From Datura wrightii (Eukaryota; Streptophyta; Magnoliopsida; Solanales; Solanaceae), in NCBI GenBank assembly GCA_035772735.1, contig JASDFA010000003.1, positions 157,163,001 through 157,227,000 of the forward strand: a DNA stretch of 64,000 nucleotides, in the 5' to 3' direction. The notes below the pieces were generated by a model. It had not been told where the DNA came from and did not search any database. It saw only the letters and a program-made list of their open reading frames with translations. The translations under genes and the position numbers were made by a program. Each line of letters opens with the position of its first letter. Within the stretch, counting starts at the first letter, position 1. Of this stretch, positions 1 to 12,484 are shown in pieces.

Positions 1-1609
1 ATAATAACTATAAGCATCCTGTCGATCCCCTGGGTATGAACTTGGGCTCATTGATCCCCTGACTATAACTGTACCTGAGTCCGAAGGACTCCTGAATCAA
101 CACCCCGGGCGTACCCGCTCGACGGGGGTGTATAAAGGCCGACCAAGGCACAATATGGGGAAATCGGCATCCCATCTTCGTCCCCTAGGGGATGGCATGC
201 CACTCCATAAAGCGATATATCCTCGTCCTCTGGCGGATGAGTCGATACAGCTATTAACCCTGGGGCGGTCATGAATGTTAGGTAATCCATCCCAAGATAA
301 TACAGTGGTCTCAACTAGTAATACTAGCTGCGTATACCGCATGCTGAAGCTAGTGATGATAATGTATCTGTACACACTATATGCTGACTAGTGATAGTGA
401 TATGTATGTATTTAATACATGCTGAGACTGATAATGGTATATATATAATCTTCTGTCATACTGTGCTGAGTCTAATGTTGAACAAGTTATAGTTTTTCTA
501 ATGGAAATCATGCTGGATAACTGACTTTCGTAGTAACATGCTTTACTATTTCTAACGTGCTTTCTAAACTTCATTCTAGGCTACCATTCTATTTCTAAAA
601 TACCTTACAGAGACTTATATTGCTTTACTAAGTTTCAACTGAACACAATAATCTCCTAACATACTTTACTAAATCACATACTGGGCGTGTTGTACAGTTC
701 CTAACACTTTGTATTAGAATTTATATCATGCTAGCAAGTTTCACTCTATACATAACATGATGTTTCCAATATCGTACTAATATTCATACTAAACATAACA
801 CACAACTTCTGAAACATTCTACTGGCCTTTGAACCACTTTACTATACCGAGACTACTAACTTGCCGAGGAAACTAGTTTTACATACCTTCGCTTCTGATT
901 TCCCGACTAACTGGCGTAGCTCGGTCAGTATTTTCGCTATTTCTCCCAACTGCATTCGTATATATGTCAATTAGCACTAAATACAGCATTATTATGAAAG
1001 ACGACATCACTTTCGATATAATTATAACCTAAACTTAGGCCTATCGAAAGACGGTCGAAAACTTGTAATTTTCCAGAAGTCCAGAAGGGAGAAGTATTCA
1101 CTTCACAGCTAGGAACACATAGACACTAGTTTGGAGCAATTCTACTTACCTTACTCCGGTAGCTCGACGATTCGTCGGCCATATTTCGCGAAACAAAATC
1201 CGTAGGAATGCTCCCTGCTGCTAATACCTCGGTACCTGAGGTTAATTTGAGTTTAGACTACGTTTGACAGCGTAATCAAACGATAATATATTACCCCTCT
1301 TCGTCTCTCTCTGTTTCTCTGCGTTTTTTGGAAATTAAATAAGAAATATAACCTCACAAACCGAAGTGGGGGCTTTATATACTTGGGCTTGGACAGGCCC
1401 AACGTGTCACGGAGCCAACGCGGAGGCTCCACCTCCGTGACACGTTGCCATCGCGGAGGGGCTCTGCCTCGGCTCCTTCTGCGATGGTTCGACAGGTTAT
1501 CCGTCCGATCCTTTCCCGGGCCTTTCTCTAGCACGTATGGCTTTCAAATGTGCTTAACCACCGTGCGAATAGGCCATCTAGGTGTCGAAAATCTTACGGG
1601 GTATAACAA
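1..1609 (-). repeat. Chromovirus-type LTR, arm A (left edge outside window)
   Basis: Read on the minus strand this arm starts at 1609 with TGTTATACCCCG, which resembles the TGTAATACCC start of the Tekay-type LTR at 47-56 kb. A TATATAAA box lies near 1375-1383 (minus), followed by a purine-rich leader around 1290-1320 that looks like the start of R. Most of the arm matches arm B in reverse complement: 60-300 pairs with 2030-2300, and 880-960 with 1637-1715. The far end is outside the window. Short reading frames here are not genes. The LTR assignment rests on the termini, the TATA box and the match to arm B; the lineage is inferred. Confidence 0.65.
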
Positions 1610-1629
1610 TTGAGTTCTAATTGTTATAA

Positions 1630-3310
1630 TTATGAATGCAGTTGGGAGAAATAGCTGGATACTGACCAAGTTACGCCAGTTAGCCAAGAAGTCAGAGATC
1701 GAGGTATGTAAAGCCTGTTCCTTCGGCAAGTTTGTAATCCTAGTATAGCAAATAGCGTGAATTCTAGAAGAAAGAATCCAGAAGTCGAGTATTAAGTCCA
1801 GTATGAATCCGGCAAGCATGTTTTATGTTATTATGCTATATTCAGAATAAAAGTCAGTAAATCAGTATCAGACAGCCAGATATTATTTCAGATACAGTTA
1901 GCTCAGTAACAGAATTAGTTTAATGTAGAAAAGAGATTCAGAATAAAATATCAAAATATGGATAGTATTTTCAAATTGAACATGCTTGCTATATGTGAAA
2001 ATTGTTTGTTGAGACCTGTTTGTGCTATGAGGGCACCCTTAAAGCGTACTCGCCGCCCTTGGGTTAATAGCTGTGTCGACTCGCCCGGCAGAGGGTGAGG
2101 ATTCGTCACTCCAAGGAGTGGCATGCCGTCCGCAGTAGGACGAAGATGGGATGCAGTATTCCCCATAACAGGCTTATCAGCATAGCATTATAGCATACCC
2201 TGTCGAGCACTTGCGCCCAGGGGGCAGATTACAGATACAGATACAGATACAGATTAGTTTACAGTTATAGGAGTCCTCCGGACTCAGACACAGTTATATT
2301 CAGAGGCCATATCCCGAGTTGCAGACCCAAGGGGGCCGGTAGAGGTGCTCGTAGTTAGTAGGCAAGTGGAGTGATTTACTTTTGGATGGTTTTGACACGG
2401 GTAGGGGTATATAGATTCTGTGTTGTTTGGCACCTTCCGGCTTATGGGGGCTGGTATAGGTTCCTGTATGTTATATATGTGTATATATATTACTTATAAA
2501 ATTGATAGATAGCATGACACCGCAGCGGCAGGTATGACTTCCATCTGCTTTTCAGTACAGGGTAAGCTCATTCCAGATTTCGCCATCCCCGACAGTCTTA
2601 GCTATTTTCTACCATTCAGAACTACCAGTATTATTGTTTATATTCAGTTATGTTCAATTTGCTTTACATACTCGGTACCAGTGGTACTGACGCCCATTTG
2701 GGGCGCTGCATTACTTATCTGCAGGTACTCACAGACGAGGAGCCGACCCCTCGTGTTTCCAGCCAGCATAGAGTCATCAGCTCTTGTCATCCGGAGCTCG
2801 ATAGTCAGAGGTCTACTCTATTTTCTTCTATTATACAGTACGGGTAGGCCGGGGCCTTGTCCCGACCATCTTATCAGTATTCTTAGAGGTTTGTAGACTG
2901 TATATTTCCCTGTGGTTAGTTGTGCCGGTCATTTGAGGCCTTGCATATGTTTTAGTTATTTATGTTGGCCGTGTGGGACCTTATCCAGTTAGTAGTTGGT
3001 GACCTTGCCAGTCACAGAGTAATTTAGCTTCTGATCCAGTTCTCAGTGAAAACTAGTCAGCAGGTGGCCTTGTCGGCCCGCATAGGTTCCCTTTTATTGA
3101 TGCAATTCTGGTTAGCTGTTGTTGTTGTACAGGTGGCTATAGGCCTAGTTGGCCGGGGGATGTATTTACAACCATTATATAGCCCGTTGATTTCATAAAT
3201 CAGAGTTAGAGCCAGCCAGGCACCAGGAGTGCTTAGGCTCAACAGTCTAGCAGTTCAAGTCCTAGTAGGGCACTAGGTGCCAGTCATACCCCCCAAGGCG
3301 GGGCGTGACA
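1630..3310 (+). repeat. Chromovirus-type LTR, arm B, truncated at its 5' side
   Basis: In coding direction (+) this arm ends at 3310 with GGGGCGTGACA, comparable to the GTGACA end of the Tekay-type LTR at 54172. It repeats the internal part of arm A in inverted orientation but lacks the first 340 bp or so, where arm A carries its TATA box. It cannot be a complete functional LTR. No primer-binding site follows the GTGACA end, so it is a 3' LTR or a solo-LTR remnant. A short (CAGATA)n tract lies near 2231-2253. Confidence 0.6.
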
Positions 3311-4539
3311 CCAACATATCAACATAAGATAAAAAAAATTAAAAGAATATATACAAAAACACTTAAAACCTATTTGTAAACATATATAATCCAATTGTAA
3401 ATCAAATAAATAAAAATAGCAGTTAACAACTTTAAAATCAAAATTTTTAACCATAATCTATACCACCAATATGTAAACAACTTGTCAACTAATAAAGAAA
3501 CAAACAAAAGCTTCATAAAAATAGAAAATATTTCTAAAAATATTGGAACAAACAAAATAGAAATCAAATATTTACCAAATATCTTCATATTAAAAACGAT
3601 GAAGCCTGATTTGGTAAATATTTAATTGTTATTTTGTTTGTTTCAATATTTTTGGAGGAGAAATAATTATATGATCGAACTCCTTTATTTTTTAGGTTTT
3701 TTCTTTGAATAATTTTTGAGAACTTGTTTTGCTTTGAATAATTAAATCCTAATGAGTTTATTTAGTTTAGTGGGGTGGATTCGAATTTTTAAAAAAATGG
3801 GTAATTTAATTAAAATTGAGTATTTTAAGTCAATTTTGGTGATTCCATCTAATTGAGGGACAATTTTATTTACTTTTTTAACGACGGGTGTATATTTGGC
3901 CCTATAGTATAACCAGGGGCAAAGTTAGCTAATATACTAAAGTAGAGAGATATTTTTGACCCTTTTCCCTTAAATTTAAAAAAAATAGATATGAAAAATT
4001 ATTACTCCTAATTCGTAGATATGTGGGTGTATGGTAGTTATCACTATTATCCATGTAATTCTTAATTATCTCTTATTTGTAGCAGAGATAATTATAGTAA
4101 TTATTTAGGAGATAAAAAAATCGCAGGATTAAATTTAAAAAAAACGGATATGAAAAATTATTACTCATAATTTGTAGATATATATAATAAGAAAAAAAAA
4201 TTAATCCAATAAATAATTTTTATAATTATCTGTGCTACAAATAAGAGATAACTAAAAATTTAATGACAATAGTTATAACTTCCCTATACTGGTATTTTTG
4301 TAATCATGCAGAAATCTTCTTTTTTCTTAATTATTTATGTTACAAATAAGATATAATTAAGTATTAACGGGATAAAAGTGATAACTACCATATATATTAA
4401 TATTGATATTTTTATAATTTTTTGATATTTAAGTAAATAAGGTAAAGTATTGATAGAACTTAAAATTAAAAGATTAATATTAATATTATGTGTAATTTTC
4501 TCAAACAATAAAGCAGTATTAGAAAAGAATTAAAGTGTT
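3311..4539. other. AT-rich intergenic DNA, no gene seen
   Basis: No supported coding region. Two related stretches, about 3965-4110 and 4130-4270, share a start resembling AAATTTAAAAAAAAYRGATATG and contain TAATTATCTCTTATTTGTAG-like segments in both orientations. This suggests a decayed inverted-repeat element. A sentence-like tract near 3895-3960 resembles ends of Solanaceae MITEs, but I cannot define its borders. Confidence 0.4.
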
Positions 4540-4930
4540 TAATTTTTTTGAATGAATCGCAAATTTAGAAAAAAATTAAGACAGTTAATTATTTTTTGTA
4601 TTCGCATTTTTAGAAAAAAATGATATAGTTAATTTTATTTTTTTTGTATTCGCAGTTTTAGAAAAAAATAATTAAACCAGCTTTTTTTTAATTTTTTTTT
4701 TATATTCACAGTTTTAAAAAAATAAAACAGTTTTTTTTTGTATTTGCAATACTTAGAAAAAAATTAAAGCGATTAATTTTATTTAGGAATCACAGTTTTA
4801 GGAAAAAATTAAGGCAATTAATTAATTTTTTTGTATTCGCTGTTTTAGAGGAAAAAACTAAAGAAGTTAATTTTTTTTCGTATTCGCTGTATTAGAAAAA
4901 ATAAAAGCAGTTAATTTTTTTTTGTGCTAT
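4540..4930. repeat. Degenerate minisatellite, about 60-70 bp unit
   Basis: About six diverged head-to-tail units. Each contains a core like TGTATTCGCAGTTTTAG followed by A-rich sequence and a TTAAAGCAGTTAATT-like segment. Unit length varies because the A and T runs expand and contract. No coding potential. Confidence 0.7.
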
Positions 4931-5460
4931 TAATATATATTTTGTTCTATTATAAAATTAAGAGATCAGTTTATATGTTTTATTTTTTCATTTTTTGTAT
5001 TTCTGATGTATGTATTTTTATTTTTTTTATATTTCTGATGTATGTATTTTAATTTTAATTTTTTTTGTATTTCTGATTGTTCAGTATATATTTATGTTTG
5101 AAAGTAACTGGATAGTAATTTTAGCATAATTGTGATTTGTGAAAATGAAGAAAAAAACATAAAAGGTTTAATAAGTAATTAAAGCAATTAATTTTCATTC
5201 TTTTTGTGTTTCTTATTTTTATATATTCACAATATTAGGAAAAAAAATTAAAAAAATTAATTTTTTTGTCTTATTAATGTATATTCTGTTTTATTTTAAA
5301 ATTTTGTTTTCTTAGTCTTTATATAACTTATGTATGTATTTTAATTTTTTTATATTTCTAATTGTACAGTGTATATTTTCATTAGAAAATAACTGGATAG
5401 TAATTTTAGCATAATTATGATTTGTGAAAAAGAAGAAAAAAACCTACGAAGTTTATTAAG
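4931..5460. repeat. Larger direct repeat, about 285-bp period
   Basis: The segment with AACTGGATAGTAATTTTAGC occurs near 5106 and again near 5391. Both copies are preceded by TGTATTTTAATTTT-like and GTATATTT-like sequence and followed by an A-rich tract ending in TTTAATAAG or TTTATTAAG. Each larger unit also starts with a diverged minisatellite core (near 5220 for the second), so this is a higher-order form of the preceding array. Confidence 0.6.
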
Positions 5461-5565
5461 TGACCAAGTTTAATTAGAATTTATTATACAATTATTCATA
5501 TTTACCGGGAATAAGTGATCAAGTTTAATTAGTATTTGTTATACAATTATTCATATTTACCAGGT
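5457..5565. repeat. 55-bp tandem duplication (2 copies)
   Basis: Copy one at 5457-5511 and copy two at 5512-5565 both begin TAAGTGAYCAAGTTTAATTAG and end in ATTTACCRGG. They differ at only a few positions. Confidence 0.85.
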
Positions 5566-5574
5566 AATAGTTAA

Positions 5575-5875
5575 TTAAAAAATAATAATTTTGATAAACA
5601 CAAAATTAATGGTAATATAAGTAATTAATTTGATAATATTATTTGCCCATATAATTTTTCCATATTTTTTTCTTAAAACAGTGCATACAAAAGAAAAATA
5701 AAAATACAAAAGAAAAATGAAAACACAAAGAAAAATAATTATCTGCTTTAATTTTTTTCCTAAAACTATAAATACAAAAAAAAAAGAAAAAAAAAAGTTA
5801 ACTACTTTCATTTTTTTCCCCTAAAACTGAAAATACCAAAAAAAATGAAATACAAAATAAAAAGAAAAATCTAGT
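5575..5875. repeat. Inverted units of the 4.5-kb minisatellite
   Basis: Segments such as CCCCTAAAACTGAAAATACC near 5818-5837 are the reverse complement of the TGTATTCGCAGTTTTAG core at 4540-4930. The same family is therefore present in both orientations, about 0.7 kb apart. Confidence 0.55.
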
Positions 5876-6017
5876 ATATTTGATAAATATATGTATTATT
5901 GGTAAATAACTTTTAAGTTTGGTAGGAATGGTAATTCTAGCCTAATAATTGATAGCCCATCTAATTTTTTCAATATATTTTATATTATAAGATTATTTTA
6001 CGGCATAGTGCAAGTAA

Positions 6018-6380
6018 TAGTCTGTTTGATCAAACTTATAAAATCAGTTTATTTTGAGCAGTGTTTTTTTTTAGAAATGCTTATTAAAAAAGTACTTTTG
6101 ATGAGAAACAGTTTGTGTTTAGCCAATAAATTTAAAAAATACTTTTGAGCAGCAATTAGTGTTTAGATGAACTTTTTAAAAGTGCTTCTAAGTGTATTTT
6201 TTTCAAAAATGCTTTTCAAATAAATCTTTTTGGGGAGAAACTACTTTTTTTAGTTTCTCAAAAACAGTTTATGCTACTCGCTAAAAGTACTTATTTTCTC
6301 CCAAAATCTTGACCAAACACCTCATTTTTTTTTTCAAAATAAACACTTTTGGCCATCCAAAAGCTTGGCCAAACAGGCTA
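6018..6380. mobile_element. MITE, 363 bp, TIR TAGYCTGTTTGRYCAARCTT
   Basis: The left end TAGTCTGTTTGATCAAACTT and the right end, read on the minus strand as TAGCCTGTTTGGCCAAGCTT, form terminal inverted repeats. The inside is non-coding with AAAAGTGCTT motifs. It looks like a common Solanaceae MITE family. Superfamily is uncertain; flanking AAGTA/AAGTT is a possible imperfect target duplication. Confidence 0.75.
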
Positions 6381-7468
6381 TAAGTTCTAAAATATTTTAT
6401 TTTTAAAAATTAAAATTATAAATAAGGAACATAGCAGTATAATGTGACTTGAACTCGATATTTTTTTCTACCTAAGTGATTAACTTTTATATAAAAAAAA
6501 TAGAAAGAATCTCACGTCTTCTTCATGTTTATCGTCATTGGCCAATTTACAATCAATGGTGTAGCTAAGATTTTTAATAAGGGTGTTCAAGATTAGAAGA
6601 AATAAATAATAAAAAATTTTGATGAGTGGGTTCAATGTCGTTTTGATCAACATAGCAATTCCGATATGAATAATCTCAACATATATTTTTATTAAATATA
6701 AAAAATCGAGAAATTTCAGGTTTTTAGTTATTTTGCTTTTAGTAATAAAAGATTACTATATAAAATGAATTACTGGTTGAATGACTAAGTCGTTTACATT
6801 GTACATAAATCACAAATTCAAAGAAAAAAATTAGTGATTTATCAATTTTAAATTTAGATTTAAAGTTACTTTTGAATTTACTTTTTTGTCAATAGTTTCA
6901 GTAACATATCAAATTACATATCTGATGTTTATCTATATATTATAAAAGTATGAAATTTCAAGGCAATGTATTAACTAATTTTCTTTACACTTTGTAAATG
7001 CATTCTATGTTAGATAAAATTATAAATACAATTTATATCTATGTTGTTATAGATTTACATTTCAAAAAGAAAATAATTTTATATTGAATAAAATAATAAT
7101 ATTAAGGAGCTTGACAAAGATTTGAGAATTTTATATAAACTAAACTTAACTACAATTCAAGTTTATTTTAATAAAAATATTTTAATAAAATTTTTGTTCT
7201 TGAGATAATAGTTAGCTTTTCAAATAATTATATGACTTTATCTAAAGCTAATTGGGGAGAAAAAAAATTAAAAAAAAAAAACTTAGGGAGAAAAGCAGAA
7301 TATTCATAAAAAATGGTAGAAAAAACACAATATGCCTAACTACGGAGGGGGGAGGGGGGGACGAATTATTGAAAAAGATATCCGGTATCAAAATCCAATC
7401 AAAATAAAACAACAAAAATAATTGTAGCAACGGTAATATTCTAGATTCGAACCAGCGACAATCAGCTA
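6381..7468. other. AT-rich intergenic DNA, no gene seen
   Basis: No supported gene. A stretch near 6550-6650 (GGTGTAGCTAAGATTTTTAA and onward) resembles ends of small Solanaceae repeats, without recognisable borders. A G-run lies near 7345-7360. The copia 5' LTR begins at the right edge. Confidence 0.4.
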
Positions 7469-7664
7469 TCTCCCTAACTCCTCTATATAGTATCTCAATA
7501 TAGTAACTTGAGAGAGATTGTAATCTAGAAGTGTATTAGATTTCAGATTCTTTTGGAATCATACAATCATCTTTTTCCTCAACCTTGGCTTTCTTCTTCT
7601 TCTTCTCATGTATGCTACATCTTGTAATCAAGATTATAATCAATGAATCATTGATAGTTCTTCA
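7469..7664 (+). repeat. Copia element 5' LTR, left-truncated
   Basis: Matches the right part of the LTR at 12485-12719, sharing for example AGTAACTTGAGAGAGATTG and the terminal TTCTTCA. The first 90-100 bp present in the 3' LTR, including its TGTTAAGA start, are missing here. A (TTC)n stretch near 7593-7604 has no counterpart in the 3' LTR. Confidence 0.8.
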
Positions 7665-7677
7665 TGGTATCATAGCA
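7665..7677 (+). other. Primer-binding site, initiator-Met type
   Basis: TGGTATCATAGCA directly follows the TTCA end of the 5' LTR. It differs at one position from TGGTATCAGAGC, the usual site pairing with initiator methionine tRNA. This fixes the LTR border and the plus orientation. Confidence 0.85.
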
Positions 7678-7836
7678 GGATCAAACAGGTTCCGAATTCT
7701 ATCAATATTAAGTTGAAATCTAAAGGTTCAAAATCTTGAGATGCTCTTTAAAGCAATCGAGTAGTAAGGCATTATAGTCTTAATTCTCAAATTCAATTCA
7801 AGGCTGTGAAGTTGATCAAGAAACAAGCACTAAACA

Positions 7837-9011
7837 ATGGCAGAAACGAGCAATGAAAATGGTCACATATCTAGAGGTACAACCGCACTATTCAACTTAC
7901 ATTCAACACAAGGAAGAGCAGGTATGCAACCTCTAGATCATAATCATCCTTTGTATTTGTCACCTTCTGATGTGAGTGGGAAATTATCATTTCTTTTCAA
8001 TTAACTGGTAGTGAAAATTATATAGTTTAGAGTAAGTCAATGAGAATTATCGTGCTAGGCAGAAACAAGTTGGGACTAATTGATGGTTCTTGAGAAAAAT
8101 AATCCTTCTCGGCTAAATTATGGAATCAATAGAAAAGGGTCAATCCAATAGTATTATCTTGGTTGATGAATTTTGTAGCTACAAGTCTGGTTGGTGTAGT
8201 GATATATGTCTCAAGAGCTAGTGAGGTGTGAAAAGATTTCAAAGAAAGATTTAACAAGATTAATGGCTCCAGGACATACAATCTTCATCAAGAAATTGCT
8301 TTACTGACTCAGGGAGTACAATCTGTGTCAGTGTATTACACAAAACTAAAGGCATTATAGGATGAATTTGAATATGTAGTGCCTTCTCCTGCATGTGAAT
8401 ATGAAAAGTCTGGGGAATTTTTGGCATACTTGCAGAGGCTGAGATTGTATCAGTTTCTGATGGGGTTAAATGAGACTTATGTCAAAACAAGAAGTCAAAT
8501 TCTTCTCATGTCACTACTTCCTATGGTGAATCAAGCATACTCTATGATTGTTAGTGATGAGAGTCAGAAATCAATCTCATAATCTGGCAATAGTACTGGT
8601 CTATTGGGAGTCACTCCAGGCTATCAGAAGTAGTTTCCATGTACTCAAGAACAGAAAATCAGAAAGAGAAAAAATCAATACTTCTACTTATAATCCAATG
8701 TAGTATGTGATCATTGCAAGCTTAAAGGTCATTTTAAGAAGGATTGTTACAAGCTTGTGGGTTATCCACCAGGTCATTCAAAATACAACGAACAAATTGG
8801 TTTGGAGAATAGAACTCAAGGCTACAACAGGAATTTTGAGCACAAAGACAAGTCAAGAATCAGTGTACACAATGCTATAGTTGAAGATTGGAGTTCTCAA
8901 TATGTTCAAGGCGCAACTCAGTCACATAGTCTCATACACATCAAGGATCATCTGCTCAAGCCTATCAGCAAATGCAGGAGCCTATCTCTATGTCAGAATC
9001 AAGTGAAATGA
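7837..9011 (+). pseudogene. gag: Copia gag (nucleocapsid), broken
   Basis: Encodes remains of a copia Gag, the structural protein that packages element RNA. The start is ATG at 7837. A HNHPLYLSPSD stretch, usual near the N terminus of this gag type, follows at about 7940-7970. Stops and frameshifts interrupt 8000-8380. The readable middle (8379-8582) has the QFLMGLNETYVKTRSQILLM segment typical of the UBN2/retrotran_gag class, and a CCHC zinc knuckle of form CDHCKLKGHFKKDC lies at about 8707-8750. The element is in frame with the pol remnant only in pieces. Inactive as it stands. Confidence 0.85.
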
Positions 9012-9099
9012 GAACCTAGGCAATGCCTCCTAGATTCACCAATGAGCAGTATGAACAAATTTGTAGGATGTTGGAGTAGAATCAAGCCTCATCCTCTGT

Positions 9100-12000
9100 A
9101 AATTCAGTCAGCATGATAGGTAACAACGTGCCTCTAATGACAGTTAATAGTCCACAATAATGTATCATCAACATAAAAGCTATTAATCATATGGCATCAG
9201 CCATTGAGCTGTTGAACAAACAATCAATTATTCAAATTGATAAACCAAAAGAAGTGTATTTATCAAATGGTGATGTATCACAAGTTACACACACTGGAAC
9301 TAGCAATATCTCTGACAGAAACATATTACATTATGTGTTTCATGTCCCTCAATTCAAATATAATTTATTGTATGTATCTAAAGCAATTAAACAGTTGCAA
9401 TGTTCAGCCACTTTCTTTCCTGACCTTTGTGATTTTCAAAATCTCTACAATGGGAAGGTGAAGGAGATTGTTAGAGAGAAAGAAGGACTATATTTCTTGA
9501 CTAATTAGACTTTGCTTAGGCTAAATACTATCAATTTGGAATTATCAATCTGCTCTAAACAGCTTGTAGTAAATTCTATATGTGAAACTGAAGCTAGTAT
9601 CATTCTCTGGCATCTTATACTTGGTCATGTTCTATCTAATATTATTATAAGAATGTTTTCTGACAAAAAGAAGCATATAGATGAGGTTATTCATAACTGT
9701 ACAGTGTGACCTTATTCCAGGAAAACAAGATTACCTTTTCATTCTAGTGATTTTAGTAGCTTGAGTATTTATGATTTTGTTCATATGGATCTATGGGGAC
9801 TTACAAGGTTCCTACTTGTGATGGATATAAGTTCTTTCTGACTGTAGCGGATGACTTCTCTAGAATAACATGGATTTTTTTTTTATAATTGAAATCAGAT
9901 GCTATTGTGATTCTTAAACAGTTCTTAGCTTATGTTACAACTCAATTTAATACCTGTGTAAAAATAATAAGAACTGATAATGGAACTGAATTTATTAATT
10001 TCATGTACTGTGAATTGCTTAGTAAGTTAGTGTAGTACATTATAAAACATGTACTTATTCCCCTCAATAGAATGGCATAGCTGAAAGAAAATATAGACAT
10101 ATCTTAGAACTCACCAGGGCAATGAGGTTCCAGGCTCATATCCCCCTTAAGTTTTGGGGATACTGTGTTAAGGCTGATGCGTATCTGATTAATAGACTGC
10201 CTTCTACTGTATTAGGAAGGCAACCCACTTATGAAAACATGTATGGTAGGAAGCCTTCACTAGATCATTTAAGAGTACTAGGATGTTTGTGTCATGCAAA
10301 GGTGGTAGAAGAATCTGATAAAATAATGCCTAGAACCAAACAAGCCATACACATGGGGTATTTTGACACTCAGAAAGGCTATATACTGTATGATTTAACT
10401 AACAACAAATTCTTTGTAAATAGGAATGTTTATTTTAAAGAAGATATGTGTCCTTTTCAAAAATCCAAAGTTCAACCATCATCTTTGTTTTCTATGCCTA
10501 CTACTGATTGCCATTTGTTGAATGAATATCCTAAATATAGCCAATTACTAATGGAAGAGATACCTTTGAGTACCTCTTCACAGACATCTCATTCTTTTAC
10601 TAATTCTGATACAAATGTAGGCATAAATTAATTATCTCCACAGACATCTCACTCACTTACTGATACTCATATAAATATTGTGCACCTTTTGCCTGAGACT
10701 GCCATTGATTTAAGACAGATCTTTGTTACTACTCAACCTTGTAGAAGAACTACAAGAGGGACTCATCCACCAGGATGGATAAAAGACTTTGTGTCATTGA
10801 ATATCATCGCAATGTGCCACTTGCACTTATTAACTACATATACTACAAGATCTTGACTTCAAAATATAAAGCTTATCTTACTGCCTTCTCTAACATTGTT
10901 GAACCTTCTTCTTATACAGAAGTAATTAAGGATCCAAGGTGAGCAGAAGCAATGCAAACTGAGATACAAGCCTTAGAAAATAATCACACTTGGATAGTAG
11001 TACCTTTACCTCATGGCAAGAAGCCTATTGGCTACAAGCGGATTTACAAGGTGAAATATAAAGCCTCAGGTGAAGTCAAAAGGTTTAAAGCCAGATTAGT
11101 GGCTAAAGGTTATAGTTAGACTGAGAGTATTGATTATCAGGAGACTTTTAGTCCAGTGATTAAGATGGTTACACTAAGAATCATACTAGCCATTGCAGCA
11201 GCTAGACATTGGCACATTCATCAAATGGATGTGTACAATGCCGTCTTACAAAGTGATTTGTATGATGAAATTTATATGGATCTACCACAATGATTTAGAA
11301 GTCAGGGGGAGCATAAAAAAGTGTGTAGACTTTTCAAATCCTTGTATGGACTCAAGCAATCACTAAGGCAGTGGAATGCTAAACTATTTGAGGCTCTTAC
11401 TATATGTGACTTTAAACAAAGTCAATATGATCATTCACTGTTTACTAAGAGGAAAGAATCTAGAGTAGTGATAGTGTTAGATTATGTCGATGATATTATC
11501 ATAACTGGTAACAGGATAGAGTACATGTTGAAGACTAAAGCTACACTACACAAAGCCGTCAAAATGAAAGACTTGGGAGAACTGAAATATTTTTTAGGCA
11601 TTGAATTTGCAAGATCAGAATAAGGTATTGTAATGCATCAAAGGAAGTATGCTCTTGAGTTGATTTCTGAGACAGAATTCAGTGCAGCTAAACCAGCAAA
11701 CACACCCATGAACAGTACTACCAAGTTCACTACTAGAGAATATGAAATTCACTAGCCAAGTAACAGATACAAGTGATGATGTACTTACCGATATAAGGGC
11801 CTATTAAAGAATTGTTGGGAAATTATTGTATCTTACTATTACCAGACCTGATATCTCCTATAGTGTTCAAACTCTTAGCCAATTTATGCAGCAACCAAAT
11901 AAATCTCACATGGACGCTGCATTAAGAATTGTGAGATATGTGAAAGGTAAAGTAGGACAAGGCATACTACTGACTAGTAACAATGAAGATATCTTGGCAA

Positions 12001-12440
12001 CATTTTGTGATGCAGACTGGGCATCATATGTTGTTACAAGAAAGTCAGTAACAGGTTTTGCTATCAAACTAGGTGGTTCTTTGATATCATGGAAGTCAAA
12101 GAAACAATCCACTGTCTCAAGAAGCCCAACAGAAGCTGAGTACAGAAGTCTTGCTACAACAGTAGTTGAGTTGACATGGATAATTGGACTACTTAAAGAT
12201 CTTGGAATAAAACTTCAACTACCTATACATTCTTCACAATGACAATAAATTAGCTCTACAAATAGCTGCCAATCCTGTATATCTGGAGAGGACTAAACAC
12301 ATTGAAATAGATTGCCATTTGTGAGGAAAAAGATTCAACAAGGACTAATCCAAACTCATTACATACCTACAATGGATCAGTTAGCAGATGTGTTCACCAA
12401 AAGCTTAAACAGGGTCCAACATGAATATCTGCTTTTCAAA
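9100..12440 (+). pseudogene. pol: Copia pol (protease-integrase-RT-RNase H), broken
   Basis: Domains appear in copia order. 9191-9508 is the linker downstream of protease, with NGDVSQVTHTG and YNLLYVSK. 9600-9640 has the GAG-pre-integrase motif WHLILGH. 9770-10100 is the integrase core (HMDLWG, then IRTDNGTEF), with stops nearby. 10122-10631 is the integrase C-terminal part with the usual LRVLGCLCHA stretch. 10930-11623 is reverse transcriptase with the YVDDIIITG catalytic box at about 11485-11511. 11826-12242 is RNase H (DADWA, SPTEAEY), followed by a QLADVFTKSL tail at 12380-12410. In-frame TAG and TGA codons and frameshifts separate the pieces, so no full polyprotein is made. Integrase before RT marks it as Ty1/copia; I do not assign a lineage. 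Confidence 0.9.
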
Positions 12441-12469
12441 CTTGGAGTTAACAACATCTTCCCACCACT

Positions 12470-12484
12470 AAGTTTGAGGGGGAG
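12470..12484 (+). other. Polypurine tract
   Basis: AAGTTTGAGGGGGAG sits directly before the TGTTAAGA start of the 3' LTR, where plus-strand DNA synthesis is primed. Confidence 0.8.

Noticed and set aside
1253..1613. Overlapping frames on both strands near the GC-rich block of arm A
   Set aside because: They lie in the U3/R part of an LTR with a TATA box; no domain and no homologous frame in arm B.
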